A DNA stretch of 9,766 nucleotides, from contig CANQFF010000039.1 of NCBI GenBank assembly GCA_947598345.1, positions 1 through 9,766 of the forward strand, in the 5' to 3' direction. Both the position numbers and the translations under genes were made by a program. The stretch comes from an uncultured Bacilli bacterium (GTDB lineage Bacteria > Bacillota_I > Bacilli_A > RF39 > UBA660). Under the pieces are notes generated by a model. The model did not search any database, had not been told where the DNA came from, and was given only the letters and a program-made list of their open reading frames with translations. The stretch's first letter is position 1. Every line of letters begins with the position of its first letter. Of this stretch, positions 1 to 7,308 are shown one piece after another.

Positions 1-87
1 TTTATATTTATACTAAAATATTCATTTTAAATTTTTTAATTATTACCAAAAAAGTCTACAAAGGAAAAAATATTATTAATAAAAGTA

Positions 88-116
88 TTTACAAACATAT
101 GTATTAATAGTATAAT
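88..116 (+). promoter_or_regulatory. Sigma-A type promoter of recD2
   Basis: The -35 box TTTACA (88-93) matches TTGACA at five of six positions. It is separated by exactly 17 bases from a perfect -10 box TATAAT (111-116). Transcription would start near 123 and leave a leader of about 70 bases before the GTG start of recD2. No terminator or other gene is visible between the window's left edge and this point. Confidence 0.75.
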
Positions 117-194
117 ATAATAGTAAGATTTAAATATATTTAATAATAATTTTAGATTATATATGCCTTGAAAAGTGAAGGAGATGAAACTTTT

Positions 195-2414
195 GTGCAA
201 AAAGATTATATAAAAGGAATATTTAGACAAACTATTTTTAGAAGTGATAAAGGCTATATAATTGGTCTTTTAAAGGTTACTGAAACAAATATGCCTGATA
301 TGAAAGATTATATAAATAAAATGGTTACATTTACTGGATATTTTGCAGAACTTAATGAAAATGAAAAATATGTAATGTATGGTGAAATTGCCAATCATCC
401 AAAGTATGGGTTTCAATATAATGTATCTGAGTGTGAAAGAGTAAAGCCAGAAGATAAAGATGGTGTTATTGAATTTTTATCGAGTGATTTGTTTAAAGGT
501 GTAGGACAGAAAATGGCTACTAAAATAGTTGAAATTTTAGGTGACAAGGCTATTGATTTAATTATGCAAGATAAAACATGTCTATATCAAGTTCCAAAAC
601 TTTCGGAAGAAAAGATAAATGTTATATATGATACATTAAAAAAATATGAAGAATCTACTGAAATGATAGTAAAGCTAACAGAATTAGGATTTATTATGAG
701 GGATGCATTAGCCATATATAATATGTATAAGAGTAATACAATTAGAATAATTGAAAATAATATATATAGGATAATAGATGATGTAGATGAAATAAATTTT
801 ACAAAAGTAGATGAAATTGCTCTTAAACTAAATAATGATAAGTTAAATATAAATAGAATAAAAGCTTGTATTGTTTATGTCATGAAAAATTTAAGTTTTA
901 GTTCTGGAGATACATATTTATTTAAAAGTGAAATTTATGAAGGAATTTCGTTTTATCTAAAATGTGATATAGAATTTGAATTATTTGAAGAGGCAATTTC
1001 TGAATTAGATGGTGAATATAAAATAAAAATAGAGGATGATAGGTATTATATATATGAAGATTATGAGTATGAAGAAAACATTTCAAATAAAATAATATAT
1101 TTAATTAATAAAAATATAACAAAGTATAAAAATATTGATATGAAAGTATTAGAGCTTGAAGATAAATATAAAATAAAATATGGAGAAAAGCAAAAAGAAG
1201 CAATAATAAAATCTTTAGAAAATAATATTACTATAATTACAGGTGGCCCTGGAACTGGAAAAACAACTATAATAAAAGCTATAGTTGAATTATATAAAAA
1301 TTTGAATAACTTTGATGATAAAAATTTGATAAATAATATTGCTCTTTTGGCTCCAACAGGAAGAGCTAGTAAAAGAATGAGTGAATCTACGGGTTTTCCA
1401 GCATCTACAATACATAGATTTTTGAAATGGAATAAGGATGCAGATGAATTTATGGTAAATGAGTATAATCCTGATTTTTCTAATTTAATAATAGTAGATG
1501 AGGTAAGTATGATTGATAATCATCTTATGAGTTGCCTTTTAAAAGGACTTACTAATAATATAAAATTAGTTCTTGTTGGCGATTATAATCAATTGCCTAG
1601 TGTTGGCGCTGGCAATATATTAAAAGATTTAATAGAAAGTGATACGATTGATACTATAGAGCTTGATTTACTTTATAGACAAAACGATACTAGTTATATA
1701 CCAGTACTTGCTAACGATATTAAAAATGATTCTCTTGATGAAGATTTTTTAATAGATAGAGATGATTATAAATTTTTGGAATGTTCTAATGATTCAATAA
1801 TTTCTAGTATCGTTAATATAGTAAAGATGGTGATAAATAAAGGGTATGACTATAAAAGAGTACAGTTAATGGCTCCTATGTATGCTGGTATAAATGGAAT
1901 AGATAATATAAATAAAGTTTTGCAAGATGTATTTAATCCTTTTGAAGTAGGTAAAAATGAATTTAAATATGGAGATATAATTTTTAGAGAAAATGATAAA
2001 GTATTACAATTAGTAAATGACACTGATAATAATATATTTAATGGTGATATTGGTGTTATTAAAAGGATAAATTATAAAGGTACAAAAAGCGGGAAACCTG
2101 AGATAACAATAGATTATTACGACAATTTAGTTACATATACTTTAAAAGATTTTAATAAATTTAAACATGGTTTTATAATAAGTATTCATAAAAGTCAAGG
2201 AAGTGAATTTGAGTTAGTTATTATGCCAATCAGTAGTGCATATAGAAGAATGCTTTATAAGAAATTAATTTATACAGGTATAACTAGAGCTAAAAGAAAA
2301 TTAATACTTATTGGAGAGGCACAGAGTTTTGTATATGGAGTTAGAAATAAAAATGAAAAACAAAGAAAAACTAGTTTATTAGAAAAAATATTAAATTTGT
2401 TGAATAAAAAATAA
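195..2414 (+). CDS. recD2: RecD2-type ATP-dependent DNA helicase (RecD/TraA superfamily 1)
   Basis: This is a 739-residue 5'-to-3' DNA helicase of the RecBC-independent RecD2 group, which acts in DNA repair and replication-fork maintenance. The first ~90 residues resemble the OB-like N-terminal domain. A helix-hairpin-helix stretch follows at about 93-125 (FKGVGQKMATKI). The motor then shows Walker A GGPGTGKT (350-357), Walker B VDE (434-436), motif III GDYNQLPS (from 462), LYRQ (from 493), the IHKSQGSEF motif (from 664) and TGITRAKR (from 694). Order and length fit the family. I chose GTG at 195 because AAGGAGATGA lies 8-17 bases upstream of it. An in-frame TTG at 168 adds nine residues that overlap this site and lacks its own ribosome binding site. 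The gene has its own promoter. No classical terminator follows. Confidence 0.95.
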   Translation: MQKDYIKGIFRQTIFRSDKGYIIGLLKVTETNMPDMKDYINKMVTFTGYFAELNENEKYVMYGEIANHPKYGFQYNVSECERVKPEDKDGVIEFLSSDLFKGVGQKMATKIVEILGDKAIDLIMQDKTCLYQVPKLSEEKINVIYDTLKKYEESTEMIVKLTELGFIMRDALAIYNMYKSNTIRIIENNIYRIIDDVDEINFTKVDEIALKLNNDKLNINRIKACIVYVMKNLSFSSGDTYLFKSEIYEGISFYLKCDIEFELFEEAISELDGEYKIKIEDDRYYIYEDYEYEENISNKIIYLINKNITKYKNIDMKVLELEDKYKIKYGEKQKEAIIKSLENNITIITGGPGTGKTTIIKAIVELYKNLNNFDDKNLINNIALLAPTGRASKRMSESTGFPASTIHRFLKWNKDADEFMVNEYNPDFSNLIIVDEVSMIDNHLMSCLLKGLTNNIKLVLVGDYNQLPSVGAGNILKDLIESDTIDTIELDLLYRQNDTSYIPVLANDIKNDSLDEDFLIDRDDYKFLECSNDSIISSIVNIVKMVINKGYDYKRVQLMAPMYAGINGIDNINKVLQDVFNPFEVGKNEFKYGDIIFRENDKVLQLVNDTDNNIFNGDIGVIKRINYKGTKSGKPEITIDYYDNLVTYTLKDFNKFKHGFIISIHKSQGSEFELVIMPISSAYRRMLYKKLIYTGITRAKRKLILIGEAQSFVYGVRNKNEKQRKTSLLEKILNLLNKK

Positions 2415-2415
2415 A

Positions 2416-2444
2416 TTAAGAGAAAAACTAAAAATGTATATAAT
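2416..2444 (+). promoter_or_regulatory. Candidate promoter of the 50-residue small gene
   Basis: TTAAGA (2416-2421, four of six matches to TTGACA) and a perfect TATAAT (2439-2444) are 17 bases apart, directly between recD2 and the small gene at 2487. The start would be near 2451. The AT-rich background makes chance matches common, so the call rests mainly on the exact spacing and position. Confidence 0.4.
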
Positions 2445-2457
2445 AATAATTATATAC
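2436..2457. repeat. Perfect 9-bp inverted repeat over the -10 box
   Basis: GTATATAAT (2436-2444) and ATTATATAC (2449-2457) are exact reverse complements separated by four bases. The left arm contains the candidate -10 box. It could be an operator for a dimeric regulator, or a weak hairpin marking the end of recD2. It has almost no GC pairs and no T-run after it, so it is not a convincing terminator. Confidence 0.4.
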
Positions 2458-2486
2458 AACTATCATATTTCTAGTGAGGTGATGAT

Positions 2487-2639
2487 ATGAAAATTGTAAA
2501 ATCAATGGCCTTAATAGCTGTTGGTGCAGGGGCGGTACTAGCTTACCAGAAATATAGTGAGCCAGTAATGGAAAAGCTTAGTGATATAGCGGATGATGCT
2601 ATAAGAAAAGCAAATAAAAAACTAGAAGATATGATGTAA
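2487..2639 (+). CDS. Small protein (50 residues) with one N-terminal hydrophobic segment
   Basis: I do not recognise this protein. It begins with ATG 4-5 bases after an excellent ribosome binding site, GAGGTGA (2476-2482), and ends with TAA four bases before a strong terminator, so it looks like a complete single-gene unit. Residues 1-6 are positively charged. Residues 7-20 form a short alanine/glycine-rich hydrophobic stretch (ALIAVGAGAVLAY). Residues 24-50 are highly charged and likely form an amphipathic helix rich in Asp, Lys and Ala. The layout suggests a membrane-anchored or membrane-associated small protein facing the cytoplasm, loosely like YtxH-type small proteins. No function can be assigned. 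It stands between recD2 and rplS and probably has its own promoter. Confidence 0.8.
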   Translation: MKIVKSMALIAVGAGAVLAYQKYSEPVMEKLSDIADDAIRKANKKLEDMM

Positions 2640-2643
2640 GATT

Positions 2644-2663
2644 AAGGGGCTATGCCCCTTTTT
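2644..2663 (+). terminator. Intrinsic terminator after the small gene
   Basis: AAGGGGC (2644-2650) pairs perfectly with GCCCCTT (2654-2660) around a three-base TAT loop. The T-run continues to 2663. Five GC pairs in such an AT-rich region make this the clearest terminator in the window. It isolates rplS from upstream transcription. Confidence 0.9.
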
Positions 2664-2708
2664 AATGTAGTTAAATGTTAAAAAATAGTAGTATATATTT
2701 AAAAAAGG

Positions 2709-2737
2709 TTGTAAATCTAAAAAAAATATGCTATTAT
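2709..2737 (+). promoter_or_regulatory. Promoter of rplS
   Basis: TTGTAA (2709-2714) and TATTAT (2732-2737, five of six matches) are separated by 17 bases. The predicted start near 2744 coincides with the first base of the leader helix that precedes rplS, which supports both calls. Confidence 0.65.
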
Positions 2738-2743
2738 TATTAC

Positions 2744-2804
2744 TGTGATCCGCTGAGAGATTAAAATTTTTAATAAATAAGTATATATATATTTCAAGAT
2801 CATA
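2744..2804 (+). promoter_or_regulatory. Probable L19 (rplS) mRNA leader, autoregulatory RNA element
   Basis: The untranslated leader starts with TGTGATC (2744-2750), followed by CGCTGAGAG. It closes with GATCATA (2798-2804), giving a seven-pair basal helix with one G-U pair about 9 bases before the ribosome binding site AAGGAG (2814-2819). The TGTGATCCGCTGAG block has higher GC than its surroundings and looks like the conserved core that I recall from L19 leaders of low-GC Gram-positives. In those, L19 is thought to bind its own mRNA and limit translation. The match is from memory, and the interior AT-rich part is not resolved here. Confidence 0.65.
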
Positions 2805-2828
2805 AATTAGATAAAGGAGAGTGACATT

Positions 2829-3182
2829 GTGAATCTACTTGATAAAATTACTCAAAAACAAATTAGAACTGATATACCAGAATTTAGATCTGGTGATACT
2901 ATTAGAGTAGACATCAAGATTGATGAAATTGATTCAACTGGTAAAAAGAAAACAAGAATCCAGGCATTTGAAGGTATAGTAATGGCTATAAAAGGTTCTG
3001 GAATTAGTAAGACTTTTACAGTTAGAAAAGTTTCAGGAAGTGTTGGGACTGAAAAAACATTACCTGTTAATTCGCCAAGAATTGATAAAATAACAGTTGT
3101 TAAAAAAGGTAAAGTTAGAAAAGCTAAACCAACTTGGATTAGAAAGTCTTTAAAAACACCAAAGATTAAAGAAAGAGTATAA
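2829..3182 (+). CDS. rplS: 50S ribosomal protein L19
   Basis: This is a 117-residue L19, full length for the family (about 114-120). L19 lies at the interface of the 30S and 50S subunits. It starts with the usual N-terminal form (NLLDKITQKQIRTDIPEFRSGD) and continues through the conserved core FEGIVMAIKGSGISKTFTVRK. The basic C-terminal half includes SPRIDKI and VKKGKVRKAK. The GTG start at 2829 is fixed by AAGGAG at 2814-2819 and by the family N-terminus. The gene has its own promoter and a probable autoregulatory leader, and its stop codon lies inside a terminator stem. lepB follows 31 bases later, an arrangement I recall from Clostridia, but the usual trmD and rbgA neighbours are absent here. 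Confidence 0.97.
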   Translation: MNLLDKITQKQIRTDIPEFRSGDTIRVDIKIDEIDSTGKKKTRIQAFEGIVMAIKGSGISKTFTVRKVSGSVGTEKTLPVNSPRIDKITVVKKGKVRKAKPTWIRKSLKTPKIKERV

Positions 3183-3201
3183 GGCTTATAGCCTTATTTT
3201 T
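3179..3201 (+). terminator. Terminator overlapping the rplS stop codon
   Basis: An eight-pair stem, 3179-3186 with 3190-3197, closes on a TAT loop and is followed by a T-run ending at 3201. The stop codon TAA (3180-3182) is entirely inside the left arm. The ribosome binding site of lepB begins only four bases later, so lepB must be served by read-through or by a promoter inside rplS that I could not find. Confidence 0.7.
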
Positions 3202-3213
3202 GTTAGGTGACAT

Positions 3214-3717
3214 ATGAAAAAATTTATAAAAGATATTTATCCTTATTTAATAATTGTATTAGTTGTGGTTTTATTTAGGACATTTATAGCTACTCCTGTT
3301 AGAGTGGATGGTGCTTCTATGAAGTCTACATTAAATGATGGAGATATATTAATTTTAAATAAACTTGATAGAAATTATAAAAGATTTGATGTAGTTGTAA
3401 TAAAAGTTAATAATACAAAAATTGTAAAAAGAATTATTGGATTACCTGGTGAATCAATAGAATATAAAGATAACGAATTATATATTAATGGAGAAATAAT
3501 AGAAGATGTATCTTTAGTTAGAACAGGTAATTTTACATTAGACTCTATATATAATTTAGATGAGATACCTGAAAATTATTATTTTGTAATGGGAGATAAT
3601 AGAAGTGCCTCTTCAGATAGTAGAGATTTTAGAATAGGTTTAATAAATAAAAAAAATATCGTTGGGACAACAACTATAAGATTATTTCCTTTTAATAAAA
3701 TAGGTAAATTTAATTAG
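3214..3717 (+). CDS. lepB: Signal peptidase I (type I leader peptidase, S26)
   Basis: This 167-residue membrane serine protease removes signal peptides from exported proteins on the outer face of the membrane. Residues 10-26 form the single N-terminal membrane anchor, as in short Gram-positive enzymes. The catalytic serine is S35 in the motif DGASMKSTL. The general-base lysine is K72 in KIVKRIIGLPGE (box D), and box E is GDNRSASSDSRDF (127-139). Both catalytic residues and all main boxes are present, so the enzyme should be active. ATG at 3214 is preceded by AGGTGA (3205-3210). It follows rplS across a terminator, and a second terminator overlaps its own stop codon. Confidence 0.95.
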   Translation: MKKFIKDIYPYLIIVLVVVLFRTFIATPVRVDGASMKSTLNDGDILILNKLDRNYKRFDVVVIKVNNTKIVKRIIGLPGESIEYKDNELYINGEIIEDVSLVRTGNFTLDSIYNLDEIPENYYFVMGDNRSASSDSRDFRIGLINKKNIVGTTTIRLFPFNKIGKFN

Positions 3718-3736
3718 TACTAAAATAGTACTTTTT
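3716..3736 (+). terminator. Weak terminator overlapping the lepB stop codon
   Basis: AGTACTA (3716-3722) pairs with TAGTACT (3726-3732) around an AAA loop, and the T-run reaches 3736. The stem starts at the second base of the TAG stop (3715-3717). It has only two GC pairs, so termination may be partial. Confidence 0.5.
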
Positions 3737-3783
3737 AATTTTATAAAATTATAATAAATGATATAATTATGTTGGTGATAAAA

Positions 3784-5304
3784 ATGGATGGTAATAGAGG
3801 AGCAAAAGGTTCAATAAAAGATAGAATTATAAGTATGCTTTATAGATTAAGATATAGAAAAAAGAAACAAAAAGAAGAAGATAATTTTAAAAATTTAAAA
3901 ATATTTAGAAGATTAAAAAATAATGGTGTATTATATAGAAAGTATAACCATCTATTAAATAATTCTAAAGTTAAAACTAACATTCAAACAAAACAAAAAG
4001 TATTTATAAGAGTAAAAAAGAAGGTTGGTATACCTAAACCTGAAAATATTCCTAATCAAAATAAAAAAATAATAGATAATAGAAGTATTGTAGTCAATAA
4101 TTTAAATAAAAAAGATAGTATTAGTTTAAAACCACGAAATTTAGATAATGTAAAAAAAGGTAAAGCATTAAATATACATAAAATAAAACCTGGATATGAT
4201 AGTTCAAAAATTAATAAAATAGAAAGTAAGACAGTTAAATTGGCGGAATCAATTAATTTAAAAAAAGAAGAGTATAAGGCTAAAAGTGAAAATATTGTTT
4301 TAAAAGAAACAAATAAATTTATAAAAGAAAGTTTAGAAAATATAAATAAAATTAAAAATGACATATCTGAAATAAAAATTGAAGTAAAGATAAAAAATAA
4401 AGGTATAAATGAATCAGAAGAAAAATATAAGAAATTAAAAGAAGATATTGATAAATTAAAAATTCAATATTCTAATGTAAGAAATAAATATGATTTGAGT
4501 GAATTTTCAATATTAGAAAGTATTAAACTAATAGATAATATTGAATATAGTAAATCTTTATCTTCATTAAATGAACTTGAAATGATGATAAATGTTTGTA
4601 AAAAAGAACTAGAAAAAATTAATGGTGTCATTATAATAAATAAAAATCAAGATAAAGTTGGTATATCTGATAATCAATCTCAAATTAAAATAAAGTTTAA
4701 AAAAGATAAGGAAATATTAAACAAAACGGAAAGTATAGAAAATATGGTTGCTTATGAATTAAAAAATCAGCAAAAAATAATAGATGATATGAATAAACAA
4801 GCTTCATATTTTGAAAAACAAATAAGTAAAAAAACGGAGTATATTAGTCATGCTAAAATTCTTTCTTCACTTCTTAGAATTGCTGGAGGTATTATAACGA
4901 TACCATTTACTGGTAAAAGCCTTTTTGGTATAGCTTTAGGAACGACAATGATTAATAAAGGATTAAAAGAGCTTAATAAAAGTTTTGAAACTCGTGAAAA
5001 AATAGTTATAAATTATAAATATGAAGATATATCTAACAAAATTGCTAATGTAAAAGATAAGGTAGAATATACTAATTTAGTTTTATCTGATTCTTTAAGT
5101 GAAATAAAAAAATTAAAAGAAAATTTTAATAGTATGTTTAATGAATATAATAAAATATTGCCGGAATATGCTGATATGTTAGAAAAAATTAATGATTTGG
5201 AAAAAAAGCTTTTAATTAGTCAGGCAAAACTAAATAATATGAATAAAAAACTCGATAAAGAAAAAGAAATGAATAAACAAAAATTAAAAAAAATAAATAA
5301 TTAG
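3784..5304 (+). CDS. Lysine-rich coiled-coil protein with an internal hydrophobic segment, unknown function
   Basis: This is a 506-residue protein that I do not recognise. Residues 1-150 are strongly basic and low in complexity. Long charged heptad-like helices follow at about 152-243, 260-280 and 328-357. Residues 359-394 form a Gly/Ile/Leu-rich hydrophobic stretch (from ILSSLLRIAGGIITIPF), long enough for one membrane helix or a re-entrant hairpin. A second coiled-coil region fills about 395-506 and ends in poly-Lys/Asn. The shape suggests a membrane-associated scaffold or surface/cell-division structural protein, but that is inference. I start at ATG 3784 because GGTGA (3774-3778) is five bases upstream. 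The in-frame ATG at 3769 would place this site inside the gene. Two TATAAT boxes (3750, 3762) precede it without clear -35 boxes. No terminator follows. Confidence 0.85.
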   Translation: MDGNRGAKGSIKDRIISMLYRLRYRKKKQKEEDNFKNLKIFRRLKNNGVLYRKYNHLLNNSKVKTNIQTKQKVFIRVKKKVGIPKPENIPNQNKKIIDNRSIVVNNLNKKDSISLKPRNLDNVKKGKALNIHKIKPGYDSSKINKIESKTVKLAESINLKKEEYKAKSENIVLKETNKFIKESLENINKIKNDISEIKIEVKIKNKGINESEEKYKKLKEDIDKLKIQYSNVRNKYDLSEFSILESIKLIDNIEYSKSLSSLNELEMMINVCKKELEKINGVIIINKNQDKVGISDNQSQIKIKFKKDKEILNKTESIENMVAYELKNQQKIIDDMNKQASYFEKQISKKTEYISHAKILSSLLRIAGGIITIPFTGKSLFGIALGTTMINKGLKELNKSFETREKIVINYKYEDISNKIANVKDKVEYTNLVLSDSLSEIKKLKENFNSMFNEYNKILPEYADMLEKINDLEKKLLISQAKLNNMNKKLDKEKEMNKQKLKKINN

Positions 5305-5311
5305 GTTACAA

Positions 5312-5340
5312 TTGATTAAAATTGCTAAATAAGTTAAAAT
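5312..5340 (+). promoter_or_regulatory. Promoter of purA
   Basis: TTGATT (5312-5317) and TAAAAT (5335-5340) are spaced by 17 bases, just after the stop codon of the preceding gene. The predicted start near 5347 would leave a very short leader that begins at the ribosome binding site, so the exact start may differ. Confidence 0.5.
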
Positions 5341-5359
5341 ATATGTAGGAGATGGTAGT

Positions 5360-6445
5360 ATGGTAGATGTTGTTTTAGGAGCCTTTTATGGTGATGAGGG
5401 AAAAGGGAAAATAATAGATTATTTGTCAAAAGATAGTAAATATGCTGTTAGATTTTCAGGAGGCAATAATGCCGGTCATTCAATCGAAGTAAATGGCAAG
5501 AAATTTGCTTTTCATCTTGTTCCTAGTGGAATACTAAATAAAGATGTTAAAGCTATTTTAGGAAATGGTGTTGTTATAGATCCTAAAGTTTTAATTGAAG
5601 AAATTAATAACTTAAAGGAGAATGGTTATACTGTTGATAATTTATATATAAGTGATAAAGCTCATTTAATTTTACCTTATCATATAGAACTTGATGGTAT
5701 GTTAGAAGATATAAGAAAAGAAAGAAAAATAGGTACAACAAAAAGAGGAATAGGTCCTGCATATTCAGATAAGTTTGAACGATCAGGTATAAGAATGGAA
5801 GATTTTATTAGTAGTAATTTTAAAAAATTATTAAAAATTAATATTGAAAATAAAAATGTTATTTTAAAAGTGTATGGTTATGAGCAAATGGATTTTGACA
5901 AAATATATAAAGAATATAAGGAGTACTCAAAGATATTAAAACCTTATATATGTGATACAACTACGATGTTGCATAAAGCAATAAAAAATGGAGAAAAAAT
6001 TTTATGTGAGGGTGCTCAAGCAACTTTACTTGATATAGATTTTGGAACATATCCTTATGTAACATCTAGTAATCCTACTATTGGTGGTGTTTGTACTGGA
6101 ACTGGAATTGGCTCTAGATATATAAATGATGTATATGGTGTAATTAAAGCCTATTCTTCTCGTGTAGGTGAAGGCCCATATGTAACAGAGTTAAATGATG
6201 AGATTGGAGATAAAATAAGAGAATTAGGGCACGAATATGGAACAACAACTAAAAGGCCAAGACGCTGTGGATGGTTAGATTTAGTTGCTCTTAATTATGC
6301 TATTATGTTAAATGGTATTACAGGAATAGCGTTAAATCACTTGGATACTATTGGAAAATTAGATAAAATTAAACTTTGCGTCGCTTATGATTACAAAGGA
6401 AAAAGAGAAGAATATTTTAGTACTAATTTAGATTTTTTTGAATAA
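5360..6445 (+). CDS. purA: Adenylosuccinate synthetase, main part, cut short by a frameshift
   Basis: PurA joins IMP and aspartate, with GTP, to make adenylosuccinate on the route to AMP. The protein starts with GAFYGDEGKGK (residues 7-17; catalytic Asp is D12) and GGNNAGH (34-40; catalytic His is H40). GTTKRGIGPAYSDK, CEGAQATLLDIDFGTYPYVTS and GTTTKRPRRCGWLDL follow. Position 9-10 is Phe-Tyr where the common form has Gln-Trp or similar. ATG at 5360 follows GGAG (5348-5351). The frame ends at 361 residues, while the family has about 425-430. The missing C-terminus lies in the +1 frame immediately after (6438-6623). The break is at a run of seven T (6433-6439), and six T would give a continuous 420-residue enzyme. 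The gene may be a true mutant, may be rescued by slippage, or may reflect a base-calling error. Confidence 0.93.
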   Translation: MVDVVLGAFYGDEGKGKIIDYLSKDSKYAVRFSGGNNAGHSIEVNGKKFAFHLVPSGILNKDVKAILGNGVVIDPKVLIEEINNLKENGYTVDNLYISDKAHLILPYHIELDGMLEDIRKERKIGTTKRGIGPAYSDKFERSGIRMEDFISSNFKKLLKINIENKNVILKVYGYEQMDFDKIYKEYKEYSKILKPYICDTTTMLHKAIKNGEKILCEGAQATLLDIDFGTYPYVTSSNPTIGGVCTGTGIGSRYINDVYGVIKAYSSRVGEGPYVTELNDEIGDKIRELGHEYGTTTKRPRRCGWLDLVALNYAIMLNGITGIALNHLDTIGKLDKIKLCVAYDYKGKREEYFSTNLDFFE

Positions 6446-6623
6446 TTGTAAACCTATATATGAAGAATTTGATGGTAATTTTGGTGATATAAGTAGTTGT
6501 AAAAGTTATGATGAATTACCAGATAATGCTAAAAAATATGTAAATAGAATTGAAGAATTAACAAATACTAAAATTAAATTTATAGGAACAGGACCAGGTA
6601 GGGAAGATATAATTATAAGATAA
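6438..6623 (+). pseudogene. purA: C-terminal part of PurA in the shifted frame
   Basis: This 61-codon frame encodes the normal PurA C-terminus: CKPIYEEFDG, the SYDELPDNAKKYV segment, and the GPGREDIIIR ending, which corresponds to the family's closing GPxR motif. It overlaps the end of the first frame by eight bases. It has no ribosome binding site of its own and its nominal TTG start is an artefact, so it should be read with 5360-6445 as one gene interrupted by one extra base. The C-terminal domain carries residues needed for nucleotide binding, so the 361-residue product alone is unlikely to be a normal enzyme. Confidence 0.88.
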
Positions 6624-6657
6624 ATTTGTATAGTAATTGCGGTGAAAGAAAGGATTT

Positions 6658-7308
6658 ATGAAAGTAGAACAATTAGCTCAAAAATTAATAGATTATTGTA
6701 AGTTGAATAATTTAAATAAAATATATATATGCGGGAATGGTGGAAGTGGTAAAACTACTCTTAGTAATAAAATATCTGATATTGCTTCTAAGTATGGACA
6801 TATTAATATAATATCAACAGATGATTTTATGGCTGATACAACTTTAAGAAAAAATTCAATTAATAAATGGAATGAAAATGGTGTACAATACGAGGGTAGA
6901 TATACATCATCTAATTTAGAAACATATTTTTTGAAAAATATATATGAAATTATCTATAATATAGATCATGGTATAGATTGTTACTATTTTCCAAGAAGAT
7001 ATAAGGAAAAAAACAATATAAGACAGTTAAAATCTGATTATTTTTTGACAGTTATTGAAGGTATCGGTACAGTGTTTTTGGATCATGAAAAAGATACTTC
7101 ATTGACTGTATTTTTAAAGTGTGATATAAATAATGAAATAAAAAGAAGAAAAATTAGAACAGAAAAATTAAATAGAGATGATACAGAATTATATGATGAA
7201 AAAAGAAGTAGTCAATTTAGAATTAATGTTTTAAGTCATGAAAAAGAATTTGATTTTGTAATAGTAAATGATGAAGATTTTAATTATACTATTTTAACGG
7301 ATAGATAA
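6658..7308 (+). CDS. P-loop kinase of the uridine kinase / phosphoribulokinase-like family
   Basis: This is a 216-residue cytoplasmic protein with a Walker A loop GNGGSGKT (residues 26-33) after a short helix and strand. STDDF (53-57) lies where uridine kinase-like enzymes place their substrate-binding Asp at the end of the second strand. A later strand, YFLTVIEGIGTVFL, has the position and look of the strand carrying the Walker B/core Glu. The basic segment KRRKIRTEKLNRDD resembles an Arg-rich lid. The substrate cannot be told from sequence; nucleoside or another small hydroxyl compound are the likely choices. ATG at 6658 follows AAGGA (6650-6654) at a short three-base spacing. It begins 34 bases after purA without a visible promoter or terminator, so co-transcription is likely. 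An AT-only hairpin at 7315-7330 may weakly end the unit. Confidence 0.8.
   Translation: MKVEQLAQKLIDYCKLNNLNKIYICGNGGSGKTTLSNKISDIASKYGHINIISTDDFMADTTLRKNSINKWNENGVQYEGRYTSSNLETYFLKNIYEIIYNIDHGIDCYYFPRRYKEKNNIRQLKSDYFLTVIEGIGTVFLDHEKDTSLTVFLKCDINNEIKRRKIRTEKLNRDDTELYDEKRSSQFRINVLSHEKEFDFVIVNDEDFNYTILTDR

Noticed and set aside
168..194. Upstream TTG start for recD2
   Set aside because: The AAGGAGATGA ribosome binding site lies downstream of it and correctly placed for GTG at 195; the extra nine residues do not fit the family N-terminus.
36..230. Reverse-strand open frame of 64 codons upstream of recD2
   Set aside because: It overlaps the recD2 promoter and start, has low-complexity Phe/Ile/Asn content caused by AT-richness, and has no ribosome binding site.
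3769..3783. Upstream ATG start for the coiled-coil gene
   Set aside because: The GGTGA site at 3774-3778 serves ATG 3784, and a candidate -10 box overlaps the upstream position.
4056..4364. Reverse-strand open frame of 102 codons inside the coiled-coil gene
   Set aside because: It is the mirror of lysine-rich codons and gives an artificial Leu/Phe-rich protein with no start signals.
5360..6623. PurZ-like (2-aminoadenine) synthetase
   Set aside because: The catalytic Asp of true PurA (D12 in GDEGKGK) is present, and the context is chromosomal housekeeping rather than phage.
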